Below the pieces are notes generated by a model, which was given only the letters and a program-made list of their open reading frames with translations, was not told the origin of the DNA and did not search any database. Positions 8,430-17,472 of a DNA stretch of 64,000 nucleotides are shown in pieces (the stretch's first letter is position 1; each line of letters begins with the position of its first letter). The DNA lies in NCBI RefSeq assembly GCF_000308375.1, contig NZ_BAFQ01000297.1:1-64000 (forward strand). The letters run 5' to 3'. The position numbers and the translations under genes are program-made. This stretch comes from Nocardia aobensis NBRC 100429 (lineage in GTDB: Bacteria > Actinomycetota > Actinomycetes > Mycobacteriales > Mycobacteriaceae).

Positions 8430-9309
8430 CTGACCCGGTCAGCGTCACACTCGAGGCACGACGTGAACCCGGACCACACCGTCGTCGGTGCGGCGGCAAG
8501 CTGTCACCCGATATGCCGGCCTGGGCCGATCGTGATCGAATTCCCTTGCTGGACAGTCGATCCGAGGTTTTCCTCCTCCGCCCACCGCGGCCCAGCTTAG
8601 CGTTACGGCTATTTACAAGTTGTCGGCGGTCGCCTCGGTGCCGCGCTGGCGTGGACCGACGCGATCGACCTCGCGTCCTTCAGCGGCGCATGCAGATGAA
8701 CGTTCTCGCTCGCATCCTACGGCGGACTTACCGGAACACCCACGCACGGCAACCCGCCGATCACATGCGGAAGCCGAACTGACACAGTCGGTTCGGCGAC
8801 GAACGGTCGAAGCACACCGACGGGTGTCTCAGCCGGAACAATGTTCGTGCCGGTGCCGCTTCGGCCGTTCACCACTACTTTCCGCGAGTGGTCGGCGCGA
8901 GATCCCCTGCGCTGCCGAATCACCCAATTCATCTCTGCCGCTGTGTCATACGGCTCGAGCCCCTGGGGCACCGCATGCTTCCGACGCTGCCACGACCTTC
9001 CATATCCGGAGAGAAAAGTCCGGTTGGAGAGAAGTAGTGTGCGCGCAACGATGTCGCCGCGTCAAGACCACAACCGATATCGAATGCCGCTAGCTCACCG
9101 GCCGACACGACGCTACGCTGTTCTACGTCCTGCGCTCCTTGCGGACGTGGTGAAAGTGGTCTGGTTGTTCCGGGCGATTGCGCTCCGTAGAAAAAGCCGG
9201 TCCCGAAGCAATGATGGTCGTTCGTAGCCTCGACAGCAGAGGCGGCCGGCTTCCCGCACGAGGGAGTTGCTTCACGTGCTCCCACAGACGACGAGGGAGA
9301 GTGGCACGA
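8430..9309. other. Long region without a convincing gene
   Basis: About 880 bp between the decarboxylase remnant and the lipase start. Open frames on both strands here have shadow-like composition with many Arg and Ser, and none shows a recognisable domain. It is probably further decayed sequence plus the lipase promoter. Confidence 0.5.
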
Positions 9310-10611
9310 ATGAGTAGTGCTGCGACGGTGAACCAGAACGTCGATTCGATGATGACTCTGTGCGCCTTTTCGCCGATCGCCGCCGTTCCGCTTCCGGACG
9401 GCGAGACGTCGGTACAGCAACAGCAGCGAATGCTCGACGGAATCCGATCGATGATGGCCAAGACCCCCGGCCTCGACTCGTGGAAAGTCGTGTGGCTGGG
9501 GATGAGTTCTCTTCGCGCGAACATGGCGTTCGTGGTCCAGAACGTCAATGACACCTCGGAGTTGGCGGTCTGCTTCCGCGGGACGGTGTTCAGCTCGCTG
9601 ATAGATCTGGCCGAGGATTTCGAGGTTTTCACGCAGGTGCCGTTCCCCCAGGGCGGCACGCCGCCTGCCGGTTCGAAACCCGTGATCGCGAAGGGCGCCG
9701 CGGCCGCCTTCGACGAGATCATGTCGGCGAAATGTGTCCTCGGTCTGCCGGGCGGATCCGGGACGCTGGTGTCCGCGCTGCAGACTCTCTGCGGTCCGAG
9801 CAAACCGGCTACCGTGCACCTCACCGGCCACAGCCTCGGTGGCTGTCTCGTCACGACAGCGGCGCTGTTTCTGCAGTCCCAGTTCGCGAAGTTCAACCCC
9901 AAGGTCACCTTCGACACCTATACCTTCGCCGCCCCGACCGCCGGAAACCAGGACTTCGCCACATGGTTCGACACCCAATTCCCCCATGGCCAGGCGATAT
10001 GGAACAAATACGACGTGGTCGCGAACGTGTGGTGGAACCTGGGCCCGGGCCCGACCAGCATCCAGTCCTTCTTCCCCGCCCCCGGCCCGTACGCGAGCGA
10101 ATGCAAGGACGATAAGGGCCGGACAGTCCAGTCCCAGATCCAGGACCTCGCGCAGAAGCTGGCCGAGAGCGGCGTCTCACCGTACGTGCAGCCGACCCAG
10201 CAGCCGCCGATGAACACCGACTACGCGCGCCACTCGACCGATGCGCTCGGCAAGACCGAGAAGGATTGGATGGGCCAGCTCGCCTATCAGCACGCCAACA
10301 ACACCTACCTCACTCTCCTCGGCGCACCGACCGTGAACATCGATGTGCCCCAGATCAAGTCGCTGTCCCCCAACAAGGGCCCGGGAGGCACGACGGTGAC
10401 GATCGAGGTTCCGTCGACCGCCGCGTTCGCATCCGCCTGTGTGGTCTACTTCGGGTCCGAGCGCGGCACCGACGTCAAGGTCGGCATCAACTCGATCACG
10501 GCGACCGCGCCGCGCCATCTCGGGATCGAGACCGTCGCCGTCTCCATCACGAACCTGTTGACCATCTCCGACACGAAGAAGACCCCCGCCAACGAGTTCA
10601 CCTACATCTAG
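9310..10611 (+). CDS. Class 3 lipase with C-terminal IPT/TIG domain
   Basis: 433 aa. The class 3 lipase fold carries the nucleophile elbow LTGHSLGGCLVTTAALF (about residues 173-189), with the preceding VCFRGT-like strand as AVCFRGTVFSSL. The following TFAAPTAGNQDF and WNKYDVVANVWW match the family, which places a catalytic Asp and then His later. Residues from about 345 (PQIKSLSPNKGPGGTTVTI ... NEFTYI) form one immunoglobulin-like IPT/TIG domain. No signal peptide is seen from ATG 9310, which has GAGGGAGAG upstream, so it is cytoplasmic or exported by another route. It stands alone. Confidence 0.82.
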   Translation: MSSAATVNQNVDSMMTLCAFSPIAAVPLPDGETSVQQQQRMLDGIRSMMAKTPGLDSWKVVWLGMSSLRANMAFVVQNVNDTSELAVCFRGTVFSSLIDLAEDFEVFTQVPFPQGGTPPAGSKPVIAKGAAAAFDEIMSAKCVLGLPGGSGTLVSALQTLCGPSKPATVHLTGHSLGGCLVTTAALFLQSQFAKFNPKVTFDTYTFAAPTAGNQDFATWFDTQFPHGQAIWNKYDVVANVWWNLGPGPTSIQSFFPAPGPYASECKDDKGRTVQSQIQDLAQKLAESGVSPYVQPTQQPPMNTDYARHSTDALGKTEKDWMGQLAYQHANNTYLTLLGAPTVNIDVPQIKSLSPNKGPGGTTVTIEVPSTAAFASACVVYFGSERGTDVKVGINSITATAPRHLGIETVAVSITNLLTISDTKKTPANEFTYI

Positions 10612-10703
10612 GCGGGATGATCCACCACTCCGGACGAAGTAGCGGCCGGTGACAGCTGCTGGGCAGGACACCGAGTCGAAACCCTTCGTTCAGGATCGCG
10701 AGT

Positions 10704-10741
10704 GCACCCGCCGCGACGTCCGCGCCACGTGCGGCGGGTGC
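10704..10741. terminator. Hairpin between convergent genes
   Basis: A perfect 11-bp stem (GCACCCGCCGC at 10704-10714 with 10731-10741) and a 16-nt loop, followed on the plus strand by TTCTC. It can serve both the lipase gene and the convergent DUF3052 gene. Confidence 0.6.
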
Positions 10742-10779
10742 TTCTCACAAAGTGCGAACCCGTTGCGGCTCCGTCTTGT

Positions 10780-11184
10780 TCAGTGCCGATCGGCCAGCCG
10801 GACGACGAAGCGCAGACCCGACCACGTCTCATCGATGGCACACGTCTTGTTGTCGACGAGTCCTGCGGCCAAGCCGAATTCGCGCACGACGGCATCGCTG
10901 AGATCGGTAGCTACCCCGCTGGACTTCTTGGGCCAGGCGACCCAGAGGCCGCCCGCCTGCGTCAGGCGGGCGCGCCACGTGCCGAATCCTCGCTCCAGGG
11001 ACCGGTAGTCGGGACAGAAGCCGACGATCACGTCATACTGCCCGCGCCCGGCGCGCCGCTGGAGGTAGACCTGCTCGGGGAGCGGTTCGAGCGCGAATCC
11101 GCTCGGGGCGTGGGCGAGCAGCACGCGGCTGCCGGGCCGGATGCCGAGCTTGCGGGCCAACAGGGCACCGGAATATCCCGCCAT
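10780..11184 (-). CDS. DUF3052 family protein
   Basis: 134 aa, the usual size. The MAGYSGALLARKLGIRPGSR start, followed by VLLAHAPSGFALEPLP, the YDVIVGFCPDYRSLERGFGT strand and AGGLWVAWPKKSSGVATDLS, is the hallmark of this actinobacterial family of unknown biochemical role. It sits 28 bp downstream of the broken quinone reductase on the same strand but is probably a separate unit. Confidence 0.85.
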   Translation of the reverse strand: MAGYSGALLARKLGIRPGSRVLLAHAPSGFALEPLPEQVYLQRRAGRGQYDVIVGFCPDYRSLERGFGTWRARLTQAGGLWVAWPKKSSGVATDLSDAVVREFGLAAGLVDNKTCAIDETWSGLRFVVRLADRH

Positions 11185-11212
11185 GCGCTCACGATACGTG
11201 CTGCGCGAATCG

Positions 11213-12209
11213 TCATGGCATCAGAATGAGTCGCCCGCGGACGCCGCCCTTTTCGAGACGGCGGTGTGCTTCGGCTGCTCGCGCCAGGGTCATCGTGTCG
11301 GCGATCCGTGCGGTAAGGGTTCGGTCGGCGAGCTTCTGGTTGAGCACGGTCGCGGCGGCGGCCAGGTCGGTGACGGTGGCGTTGCTGATCGCGAACCCAG
11401 CCACGGTGACGTCGTGGGTGTAGACGCGGTCGACGGGGAGCGGCACCCTCGCCCGGGGTCCGGCCGCTGTCAGCAGGAGCCGGCCCCCGCGGGCCAGCAC
11501 TGCGACCGCGACGTCGATGTCGTGGTGGCCGGAGGTGTCCCAATACACGTCCAACCCCTCGGGCGCCGCCGCCCGGATCTGCTCGACCATGCCGGGATCC
11601 CGGTAGTCGACCACCACAGCGGCCCCCGCATCCCGGACACGCTCGAGCCCGCCCCCCGGAGGCGGACGCGATGACCCGCGCGCCGGCCGCGCGCGCCAGG
11701 CGGACCGCGGCGTCGCCGACGTTTCCGGCGCCGCCGCCGATATAGACGGCGTCTCCCAGCCCGAGCCGAGCGTGCCGGAACAGTCCCAGCCATGCCGTGG
11801 CAGCCGGATGTGCGACCCCGACCGCCTGGACCGGATCCACCCCGTCGGGCAGGTGGTACAGCCGGTCGACCGGGACAACCGCGTACTGCGCGAACGAGCC
11901 CTGCCGGCCCCCGTGGCCCAGACTGTTGCACCACACCGCGTCCCCGACCGCATAGCCGACTGCACCGTCGCCGACCGCCACGACGTTTCCGACCAGGTCG
12001 CGGCCGATGACGAACGGGAAAGGAGTCGGCGTCGCATACGCCCCGGACCGCACGAACGTGTCCACCGGGTCGACCGTGACCGCGTCGACGGCCACCAGCA
12101 CATCGGTGGGTCCGATCTGCGGGACGGGCAACCGTCCGTAGTGGATCGCATCGGCGGGGCCGAGCGCCTCCACGTAGGCCGCGTACATCAGGTCCGGAAT
12201 CCCGGCCAT
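11213..12209 (-). pseudogene. Zinc-less NADPH:quinone reductase (MDR family), frameshifted
   Basis: The ATG at 12209 has AGGAGG upstream and begins a normal quinone-oxidoreductase N-terminus (MAGIPDLMYAAYVEALG, DPVDTFVRSGAY, FVIGRDLVGNVVAVGDG) and the NADPH fold AVYIGGGAGNVGDAAVRLA. At a run of six C (11653-11658 on the plus strand) the frame shifts by one. In the other frame the protein continues cleanly (GLERVRDAGAAVVVDYRDPG ... KGGVRGRLILMP) to 11213. Removing one base restores about 331 residues. It may be a true mutation, a phase-variable run, or a sequencing error. Confidence 0.82.
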
Positions 12210-12262
12210 CGTGTCTGCCTCCTTTCGGCCGATGAGGCGCCCGCCGGTCTCGGCCTCAGGAT

Positions 12263-12718
12263 TTACCCGACCCCGTACGTCTTGGCCCAGGCCGCCCGCA
12301 ACTGGGACTCCGTGGCGTGCCCGAACTGGTAGGCCGGCGAGTCCACCGGCAGGGCGCGGTCGACGGTCACCAGTACCGCTTCGATCGCGGGATATCCCGG
12401 TCCCTGGGTGGCGAGCAACCAGTCGTGAATCCACTCGAACACCGGGCTGCCGGGGCCGTGGAACTCGGCGGTTCCCTTGAACCGGTACCCGCGTCGTTTG
12501 AGGAAGTCGACAACGTTGATCTCCAGCCGGGGATCACGCCGCAAGTTGGCGACCGTGCCCGGCGAGGCCTGGTTCAAGAACACCAGATGGTCGTCGTCGT
12601 AGACCCGCACGGTTCCCTTCGGGGACAGGTTCGGTGATCCGTCGGCGCACACCGTGGCGACGAACCCCAGTTTGGCGCTGTCCACGATCGAGCGCATATC
12701 CTCGTCGATGACACCCAT
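12263..12718 (-). CDS. Pyridoxamine 5'-phosphate oxidase-family protein
   Basis: 151 aa. A split-barrel flavin-binding protein: VDSAKLGFVATVCADGSPNL then SPKGTVRVYDDDHLVFLNQA, NLRRDPRLEINVVDFLKRRG and the following FKGTAEF strand match the PPOX family (general stress-like subgroup). Such proteins bind FMN or F420 and are often of unknown substrate. It ends 54 bp upstream of the quinone-reductase start on the same strand, so the two could be co-transcribed. Confidence 0.85.
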   Translation of the reverse strand: MGVIDEDMRSIVDSAKLGFVATVCADGSPNLSPKGTVRVYDDDHLVFLNQASPGTVANLRRDPRLEINVVDFLKRRGYRFKGTAEFHGPGSPVFEWIHDWLLATQGPGYPAIEAVLVTVDRALPVDSPAYQFGHATESQLRAAWAKTYGVG

Positions 12719-12845
12719 GACCCCTGCCTACCCCCGGACCTCCCGGCGAATCCGAGCCCGCGCTCGTCACCATCTTTGCGACGGGTGCACGGCGACCGGG
12801 GCCACAGCGTCCATCCTCAGTGGGAGGTCTCGCCGGGCCAGTTAC

Positions 12846-13349
12846 TCAGTGCGTTCCGGCCGACGACAGACGTGCGAGCTGATTCCGGAAACTTTCACGC
12901 AGGGCGGGTTCTGTGAACGCCGAGCGGACGCTGGGATCTCCGGCTACCCGGGTCTCCCAATGCAGACGAGCATCGTTTCTCGAGATCCGCTTCGCTCCGT
13001 GCCCGGGAAGCGCCCGGTAGGCGCCGGGCCGAGGGACCGGGCGGTGCATGAACGCCCAGCCGCCGGTCCAATCGATCCGCAACTGCAAGCGCGCACCGGG
13101 ATAGAAGTCGAGAAGCCAGCCCCGTCCTGTCAGCAGTGACCGCTCGCGGGACGGGACCTGCCGTGCCCGGCAGGTTGCCGCGATTTCAGGCGCGAGACGG
13201 TCGAGGGTACTGATGACGTCGTGCCATGCCACGGGCGCATCCGTCGCCGACGCGGACGTGTTCGATTGCGGCTCTACTTTCGGTGTCTGCCAGCGAAGCC
13301 GCTGTCCGATCCCCACGGATGAAAAGGCTCGCATGACTACTGCATTCAT
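12846..13349 (-). CDS. Hypothetical protein
   Basis: About 167 aa from the ATG at 13349; a second ATG at 13334 is equally possible, and neither has a good ribosome site. The C-terminal half (RGWLLDFYPGARLQLRIDWT, then GWAFMHRPVPRPGAYRALPG) has sensible composition; the first 40 residues are less protein-like. No family recognised. Upstream sequence to 13604 is open but looks non-coding. Confidence 0.4.
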   Translation of the reverse strand: MNAVVMRAFSSVGIGQRLRWQTPKVEPQSNTSASATDAPVAWHDVISTLDRLAPEIAATCRARQVPSRERSLLTGRGWLLDFYPGARLQLRIDWTGGWAFMHRPVPRPGAYRALPGHGAKRISRNDARLHWETRVAGDPSVRSAFTEPALRESFRNQLARLSSAGTH

Positions 13350-13744
13350 GCAACTGAGCGGGGCTCGAAGTGGACTCGCCGTGTTGATAGATCGGTCTAT
13401 TATCCACGGGCTGCGTGCATCGGCGCTGGATCCTCGGCGTCGTTGCCGACAGTGTTCGAGATCGACTACCCCACTGGAGATTCGGGCCTCGGCTATGCAC
13501 CTCACTGCCCGGACAGCGGTTCGCCTGCCGTCAGCCGGGTACTGCTTCGGTAAGTCCCCGCATCCGCCCGGGCGTATGCGGGGACCTAGATCGTGCCGGT
13601 TCAAACGAGCAGCCGGCGCGATCGCACAACGGCGTGGGTTCGCCGCGATGGCTGCGGTGGTTCCGGGCGGCCTTCGTCACGTTCGACTTGCTGCATGTCA
13701 AGGGCTGGTCGCTGATCGAGTTGCCCCGCCGGCGGCGTTGCCGA
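13350..13744. other. Intergenic region without a recognised gene
   Basis: About 395 bp. Frames on both strands are open for stretches but have shadow-type composition. I see no repeats or strong hairpin. Confidence 0.4.
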
Positions 13745-14980
13745 TCAGATGATTGCAGTCGACCGTTGTTCGGCAGCGGCGGTCCGGTCGCTGGTTGGCC
13801 GGCCACGCCCGGTCTCGGTGGGGTTCGTGATCAGGTGGCGACGCCGGCTCGGCATCATCAAGGTGGGATGGTTGACGCTCCACACGGTCCCCCTGCAGAT
13901 CAGCTCCTTCATGCGTGCTGCTTTACGGCCCACGTCGACCTTGGAGGTCGGCTCATCCTGCTTGGTGACCTTCTGCACGATGGCGTCGCGGCGGCCGAGG
14001 CTGATGCACTGGCTGTTGTAGCCGATGGGGGCGTTCGGGACCTTTCCTCCGGTCAGCCGGGCGGCGATGACGTCGCCGCCCAGCCACGCCATCGGTGAGG
14101 CGGTGGCGCAGCCCATGCGCAGCGTCTTGCCGCCTACTCCGGCGGCGTGCGCGGCATCGCCGACGGCGTAGACGTCGGGATGCGAGACCGAGCGCAGGGT
14201 GTCGTCGACGACGATGCGCCCGGACTCGGAGACGGTGAGCGTGCTGGCGGCCGCGATCGGGTGCACGGCGAAACCTGCTGTCCAGACAATCGTTCGAGCC
14301 GCAATCTCCGCACCGGTTCGGGTGACGACGCCGCCTTCGGTGACGCGAGTGACGTCGGCGTGTTCGTGCACGGTAATTCCGAAACGCTCGAAACTGGCGC
14401 GCAGGTGGGCATGTGCCTTCTCGTCGAGCCAGTCGCCGACGCCGCCGCGCGCCGCCACGGCGACCTTCAGATCCGGGCGCGCCTCGGCGATCTCGGTCGC
14501 AACCTCGATGCTGGTCAGGCCGCCGCCCACGATCAGCACGGTCTCGCCCGCCACCAACTCGTTCAGGCGTTCCCGCAACCGCAGCGCGGCCTGTTTGCCG
14601 GCCACATTGTGGGTGTGCTCGGCGACCCCGGGCACGCCCATGTCGGCGATGGTGCTGCCCAAGGCGTAGACCAGGGTGTCATAGGCCAGGGTCTCGGCGC
14701 CGTTCTCGCCGAGCAGTTCGACGGTCTTGCGGTCCGCGTCGACCGAATCCACCCACGCGACCCGCACCCGAACTCCGGTGCCCGCGAAGATCGTTTGCAG
14801 CGGACGGGCCGGCAGATCCTGTCCGGCGGCGAGCTGGTGCAGGCGGATCCGTTCGACGAAATCGGGATCGGCATTGACCAGGGTGATCTCGATGTCGTCG
14901 CGGTGCAGTCGCTTGGCCAGGCGGCCGGCGGTGATGGCTCCGGCGTACCCGGCTCCGAGGACGACGATGCGGTGCTTCAT
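13745..14980 (-). CDS. NAD(P)/FAD-dependent oxidoreductase (type II NADH dehydrogenase-like)
   Basis: 411 aa. Two dinucleotide-binding folds: FAD at the N-terminus (RIVVLGAGYAGAITAGRLAK) and NAD(P)H at about residue 145 (VLIVGGGLTSIEVATEIAEA), with the FAD-contact motif HPDVYAVGDAAHA near 275. It lacks an obvious C-terminal membrane anchor, and the last 35 residues are Arg/Thr-rich and look appended. AGGAG precedes the ATG. It lies 83 bp downstream of the ECF41 sigma-factor gene on the same strand, the typical place for the oxidoreductase partner regulated by such sigma factors. Confidence 0.85.
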   Translation of the reverse strand: MKHRIVVLGAGYAGAITAGRLAKRLHRDDIEITLVNADPDFVERIRLHQLAAGQDLPARPLQTIFAGTGVRVRVAWVDSVDADRKTVELLGENGAETLAYDTLVYALGSTIADMGVPGVAEHTHNVAGKQAALRLRERLNELVAGETVLIVGGGLTSIEVATEIAEARPDLKVAVAARGGVGDWLDEKAHAHLRASFERFGITVHEHADVTRVTEGGVVTRTGAEIAARTIVWTAGFAVHPIAAASTLTVSESGRIVVDDTLRSVSHPDVYAVGDAAHAAGVGGKTLRMGCATASPMAWLGGDVIAARLTGGKVPNAPIGYNSQCISLGRRDAIVQKVTKQDEPTSKVDVGRKAARMKELICRGTVWSVNHPTLMMPSRRRHLITNPTETGRGRPTSDRTAAAEQRSTAII

Positions 14981-15035
14981 GGTTGTGCTCCTGTCTCAAT
15001 GGGGGTTCGAAACCTGAACCGGACAGGAACACGAA

Positions 15036-15046
15036 GACTGACAGTC
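15036..15046 (-). promoter_or_regulatory. Possible ECF41-type promoter element upstream of the oxidoreductase
   Basis: On the minus strand TGTCAGT (15037-15043) resembles the TGTCACA -35 box reported for ECF41 promoters, inside a small palindrome GACTGACAGTC. A clear CGTC -10 box at the usual distance is not present, so this is a weak candidate only. Confidence 0.25.
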
Positions 15047-15063
15047 ACGAGATGTGATGTGCA

Positions 15064-16005
15064 TCACCACAAGTCGGGCAGGGCTGATCCCGGCGCGCGG
15101 GTGGCCCACTGCCGGTTCGCATATGCCAGCTTGTCGGGGTTGACGTGGGCGTGCACGGCGGCGATGCCGTCGACGGTGACCTGCAGGACCACGATGCCGA
15201 CCACCCGATCTTGGGAGACCAGCACCAGCGCGGGCATCCCGTTGGCGATCGACGCGAACATCTCCGGCTTGCCGCCGAGCTTGTTCCACGTGCCGTTGGA
15301 AGGTTTGATCGCCAGACCCACGAACCGTGCGATGCGCTGCGCGCCGAGAAGCGGCCGGCTCAGCGTCGCGAGGAATCCGCCGCCGTCGCCGACAATCGAG
15401 GCATCATCGGTGAGCAGTGCTACCAGCTTCTCGGTCTGCCCACTGACCGCCGCGGCCAGGAATTCCTCCACGATCCGTCGAGCGGCGGCCTCGTCGACCT
15501 CGATGCGCGCCCGTTCCACCGACAGATGTTGTTTGGCGCGGCGGTAGACCTGCTGGCAGTTGGCTTCGGTGATGTCGAGCAGCTCGGCGATCTCGTGGTG
15601 CGGGTAGCCGAATGCCTCGCGCAGCACGTACACCACGCGCTCCTTGGCGGTCAGCCGCTCCATGAGTGTGAGCATGGCGATCGAGACCGATTCCCGCTGC
15701 TCCACGGTGTCGGCCGGCCCCAGCATCGAGTCGCCGGCCAGCACCGGCTCCGGAAGCCACTGTCCCACATACGTTTCCCGGCGGGCGCGGGCCGTGGTGA
15801 GCTGGTTGAGGCAGAGGTTGGTGAGCACTTTGGTCAGCCACGCCTCGGGTGTCCGGACGTACTCACGGTCGGCGGCCTGCCAGCGCAGGTAGGTCTCCTG
15901 TACCGCGTCCTCGGCATCACTGGCTGAGCCCAGCAGGCGATAGGCGATCGCTTCCAGACGGGCCCGGAAACTTTCGAACACATCGGCTTCGCGCGTGAGC
16001 AACAT
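15064..16005 (-). CDS. sigJ: ECF41-type RNA polymerase sigma factor (SigJ family)
   Basis: 313 aa. Sigma region 2 (FESFRARLEAIAYRLLGSAS, then DAEDAVQETYLRW) and region 4 (LTAKERVVYVLREAFGYPHH, then EIAELLDIT) are followed by a SnoaL-like C-terminal extension of about 110 residues, which acts as a built-in regulator in this class. Linker and tail motifs of ECF41 are visible: WLPEP, NPDKL, and DGGG followed by Phe rather than the usual basic residue. I place the start at ATG 16005 by family length; the frame stays open to 16122. The downstream FAD oxidoreductase is its likely target. Confidence 0.87.
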   Translation of the reverse strand: MLLTREADVFESFRARLEAIAYRLLGSASDAEDAVQETYLRWQAADREYVRTPEAWLTKVLTNLCLNQLTTARARRETYVGQWLPEPVLAGDSMLGPADTVEQRESVSIAMLTLMERLTAKERVVYVLREAFGYPHHEIAELLDITEANCQQVYRRAKQHLSVERARIEVDEAAARRIVEEFLAAAVSGQTEKLVALLTDDASIVGDGGGFLATLSRPLLGAQRIARFVGLAIKPSNGTWNKLGGKPEMFASIANGMPALVLVSQDRVVGIVVLQVTVDGIAAVHAHVNPDKLAYANRQWATRAPGSALPDLW

Positions 16006-16407
16006 GCCAACATCGTCGGCCACATATATCGGGAGCGTCCACCCGAGCCACCGGTCCTGGTCGTGACCGATCATGGAATGCTGTTCGACCACACCGGACG
16101 TGAACAATTCAGGGTGATCCACCGGCGAATGACCGAGGCGTGTGCGCGGGATGGTTTCGGCCCGAACCGTACATGCGCCACAGACGAGGGGCCCGGCGGC
16201 TCGGATCCGCCGGGCCCCTCATTGCTCACCGTAGAAGAAGGCCAGCGGATCCGCGCGACGAATCGGGGTGGCGGTGACCCGGTTGCGCTGCGGGCCATCG
16301 GCACCGAACGCGCCGTGATCGTCGCCGACCACGCCGGACTTCGTTGGGCCCTAGGCGATTACAGGCGCAGTCCCGAGCTGTGAGCGATACGGTCCGCCCG
16401 GACCGGT
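16006..16407. other. Intergenic region between sigma factor and AraC gene
   Basis: About 400 bp. A plus-strand frame of 106 codons (16063-16383) crosses the strong hairpin at 16186-16220 and is not a convincing gene. The region should hold the sigma-factor promoter and the AraC-gene terminator. Confidence 0.5.
16186..16220 (-). terminator. Strong hairpin downstream of the AraC-family gene
   Basis: A perfect 14-bp stem, GAGGGGCCCGGCGG with its complement, and a 7-nt loop. It is 188 bp past the AraC stop on the minus strand. A T-run is lacking, as is common in actinobacteria. Confidence 0.7.
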
Positions 16408-17343
16408 TCACGCTCCGATATCGGCGGTGGCGCGGAAATCGCTGGGGCGGATGCCTCGACGGCGCTTGAACGCCGCACTGAAACCGAAAGCGTCCGCATA
16501 GCCGACGGCCTTCGCCACCTGTGCCACGGTGAGACTCCGGTCGGCCAGTAGTTCCTCCGCCTCATCCATGCGGCATTCGGTGAGATACGCCAGCGGCGAC
16601 TGTCCCATGACCTCGGAGAACCGTCGTGCGAACAGCGCCCGCGAGACCCCGGCCTCGACAGCCAGGGACGCGACCGTCCAACCGGCGGCGGGCCTTCCGT
16701 GCATGGCCTCCAACGCCGGGCCCACGACCGGATCGGCCGGTCCGCGGTACCAACCGGGCGCGTCCGCCTCCAGCCCGTCGAACCAGTCGCGCAGTGTGCA
16801 CACCAACGCCCAGTCGAGTAGGCGGTCCATCATCGCTTGCGCTCCGGCCGGTCGCCGGGCCGCGTCCGCGGCCATCGACTCCATCCACGCGCACACCTCC
16901 ACGTCGTCGTGCACGACCAGGACCGGGGGTACCGCTCGCAGCAGCCGTTCATGGCGCCGCCCGGACGCCCGGTAGGCGCCGACGATCAGAGCGGTCTCGC
17001 CGGCGGGGTCGTCGTCCCAGCGAACACCGTCCAGTTCCGGATCGCATTTCGCGTCCGGCGCGAAGCAGGCGACCTCGTATTCCTCGCGCGGCAGGGCGGC
17101 GGTGTCGCCATTGTCGACGAGGATGAACGTTTCCGGGCCGCGCACGATCGCGGTGTCCCCCACCGTGATTCGACGTTCGAGACCGTCCGGTAGCAGCAGT
17201 GTGCCCCCACCCCGCAGCACGGTGACCATGGTCAACGGCGCCTGATCGGCGAATCGGATGCGCCACGGTGCTTCCAGGACCGCGGTGGTGAGCACAGCTC
17301 CCTCGGCACGAATACCGCCCAGCAGTTTGCTCAATGGATCCAC
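16408..17343 (-). CDS. AraC family transcriptional regulator
   Basis: 311 aa. The N-terminal cupin-type sensor (about 1-130: LTMVTVLRGGGTLLLPDGLE, ITVGDTAIVRGPETFILVDN) is joined to a C-terminal AraC DNA-binding domain with two helix-turn-helices (WTVASLAVEAGVSRALFARR and LTVAQVAKAVGYADAFGFSA, ending FKRRRGIRPSDFR). The gene is divergent from the quinone reductase at 17473 with 129 bp between, so that reductase is its likely target. Regulators of this cupin type respond to small, often electrophilic, molecules. Confidence 0.88.
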   Translation of the reverse strand: MDPLSKLLGGIRAEGAVLTTAVLEAPWRIRFADQAPLTMVTVLRGGGTLLLPDGLERRITVGDTAIVRGPETFILVDNGDTAALPREEYEVACFAPDAKCDPELDGVRWDDDPAGETALIVGAYRASGRRHERLLRAVPPVLVVHDDVEVCAWMESMAADAARRPAGAQAMMDRLLDWALVCTLRDWFDGLEADAPGWYRGPADPVVGPALEAMHGRPAAGWTVASLAVEAGVSRALFARRFSEVMGQSPLAYLTECRMDEAEELLADRSLTVAQVAKAVGYADAFGFSAAFKRRRGIRPSDFRATADIGA

Positions 17344-17472
17344 ACGATCGAGCGTAGACGAACTCCTATCGAATGTAGATCTTTACCCATAGATCGTCCA
17401 TCGTCCTCGGTGTGGAATTGATCCCGGAACGCACAACCGAGCGTTCGGACACCCCGCATCCAGGAGGCCCCC

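Noticed and set aside
16063..16383. 106-codon plus-strand frame between sigJ and the AraC gene
   Set aside because: It spans a strong hairpin and lacks any protein-like pattern.
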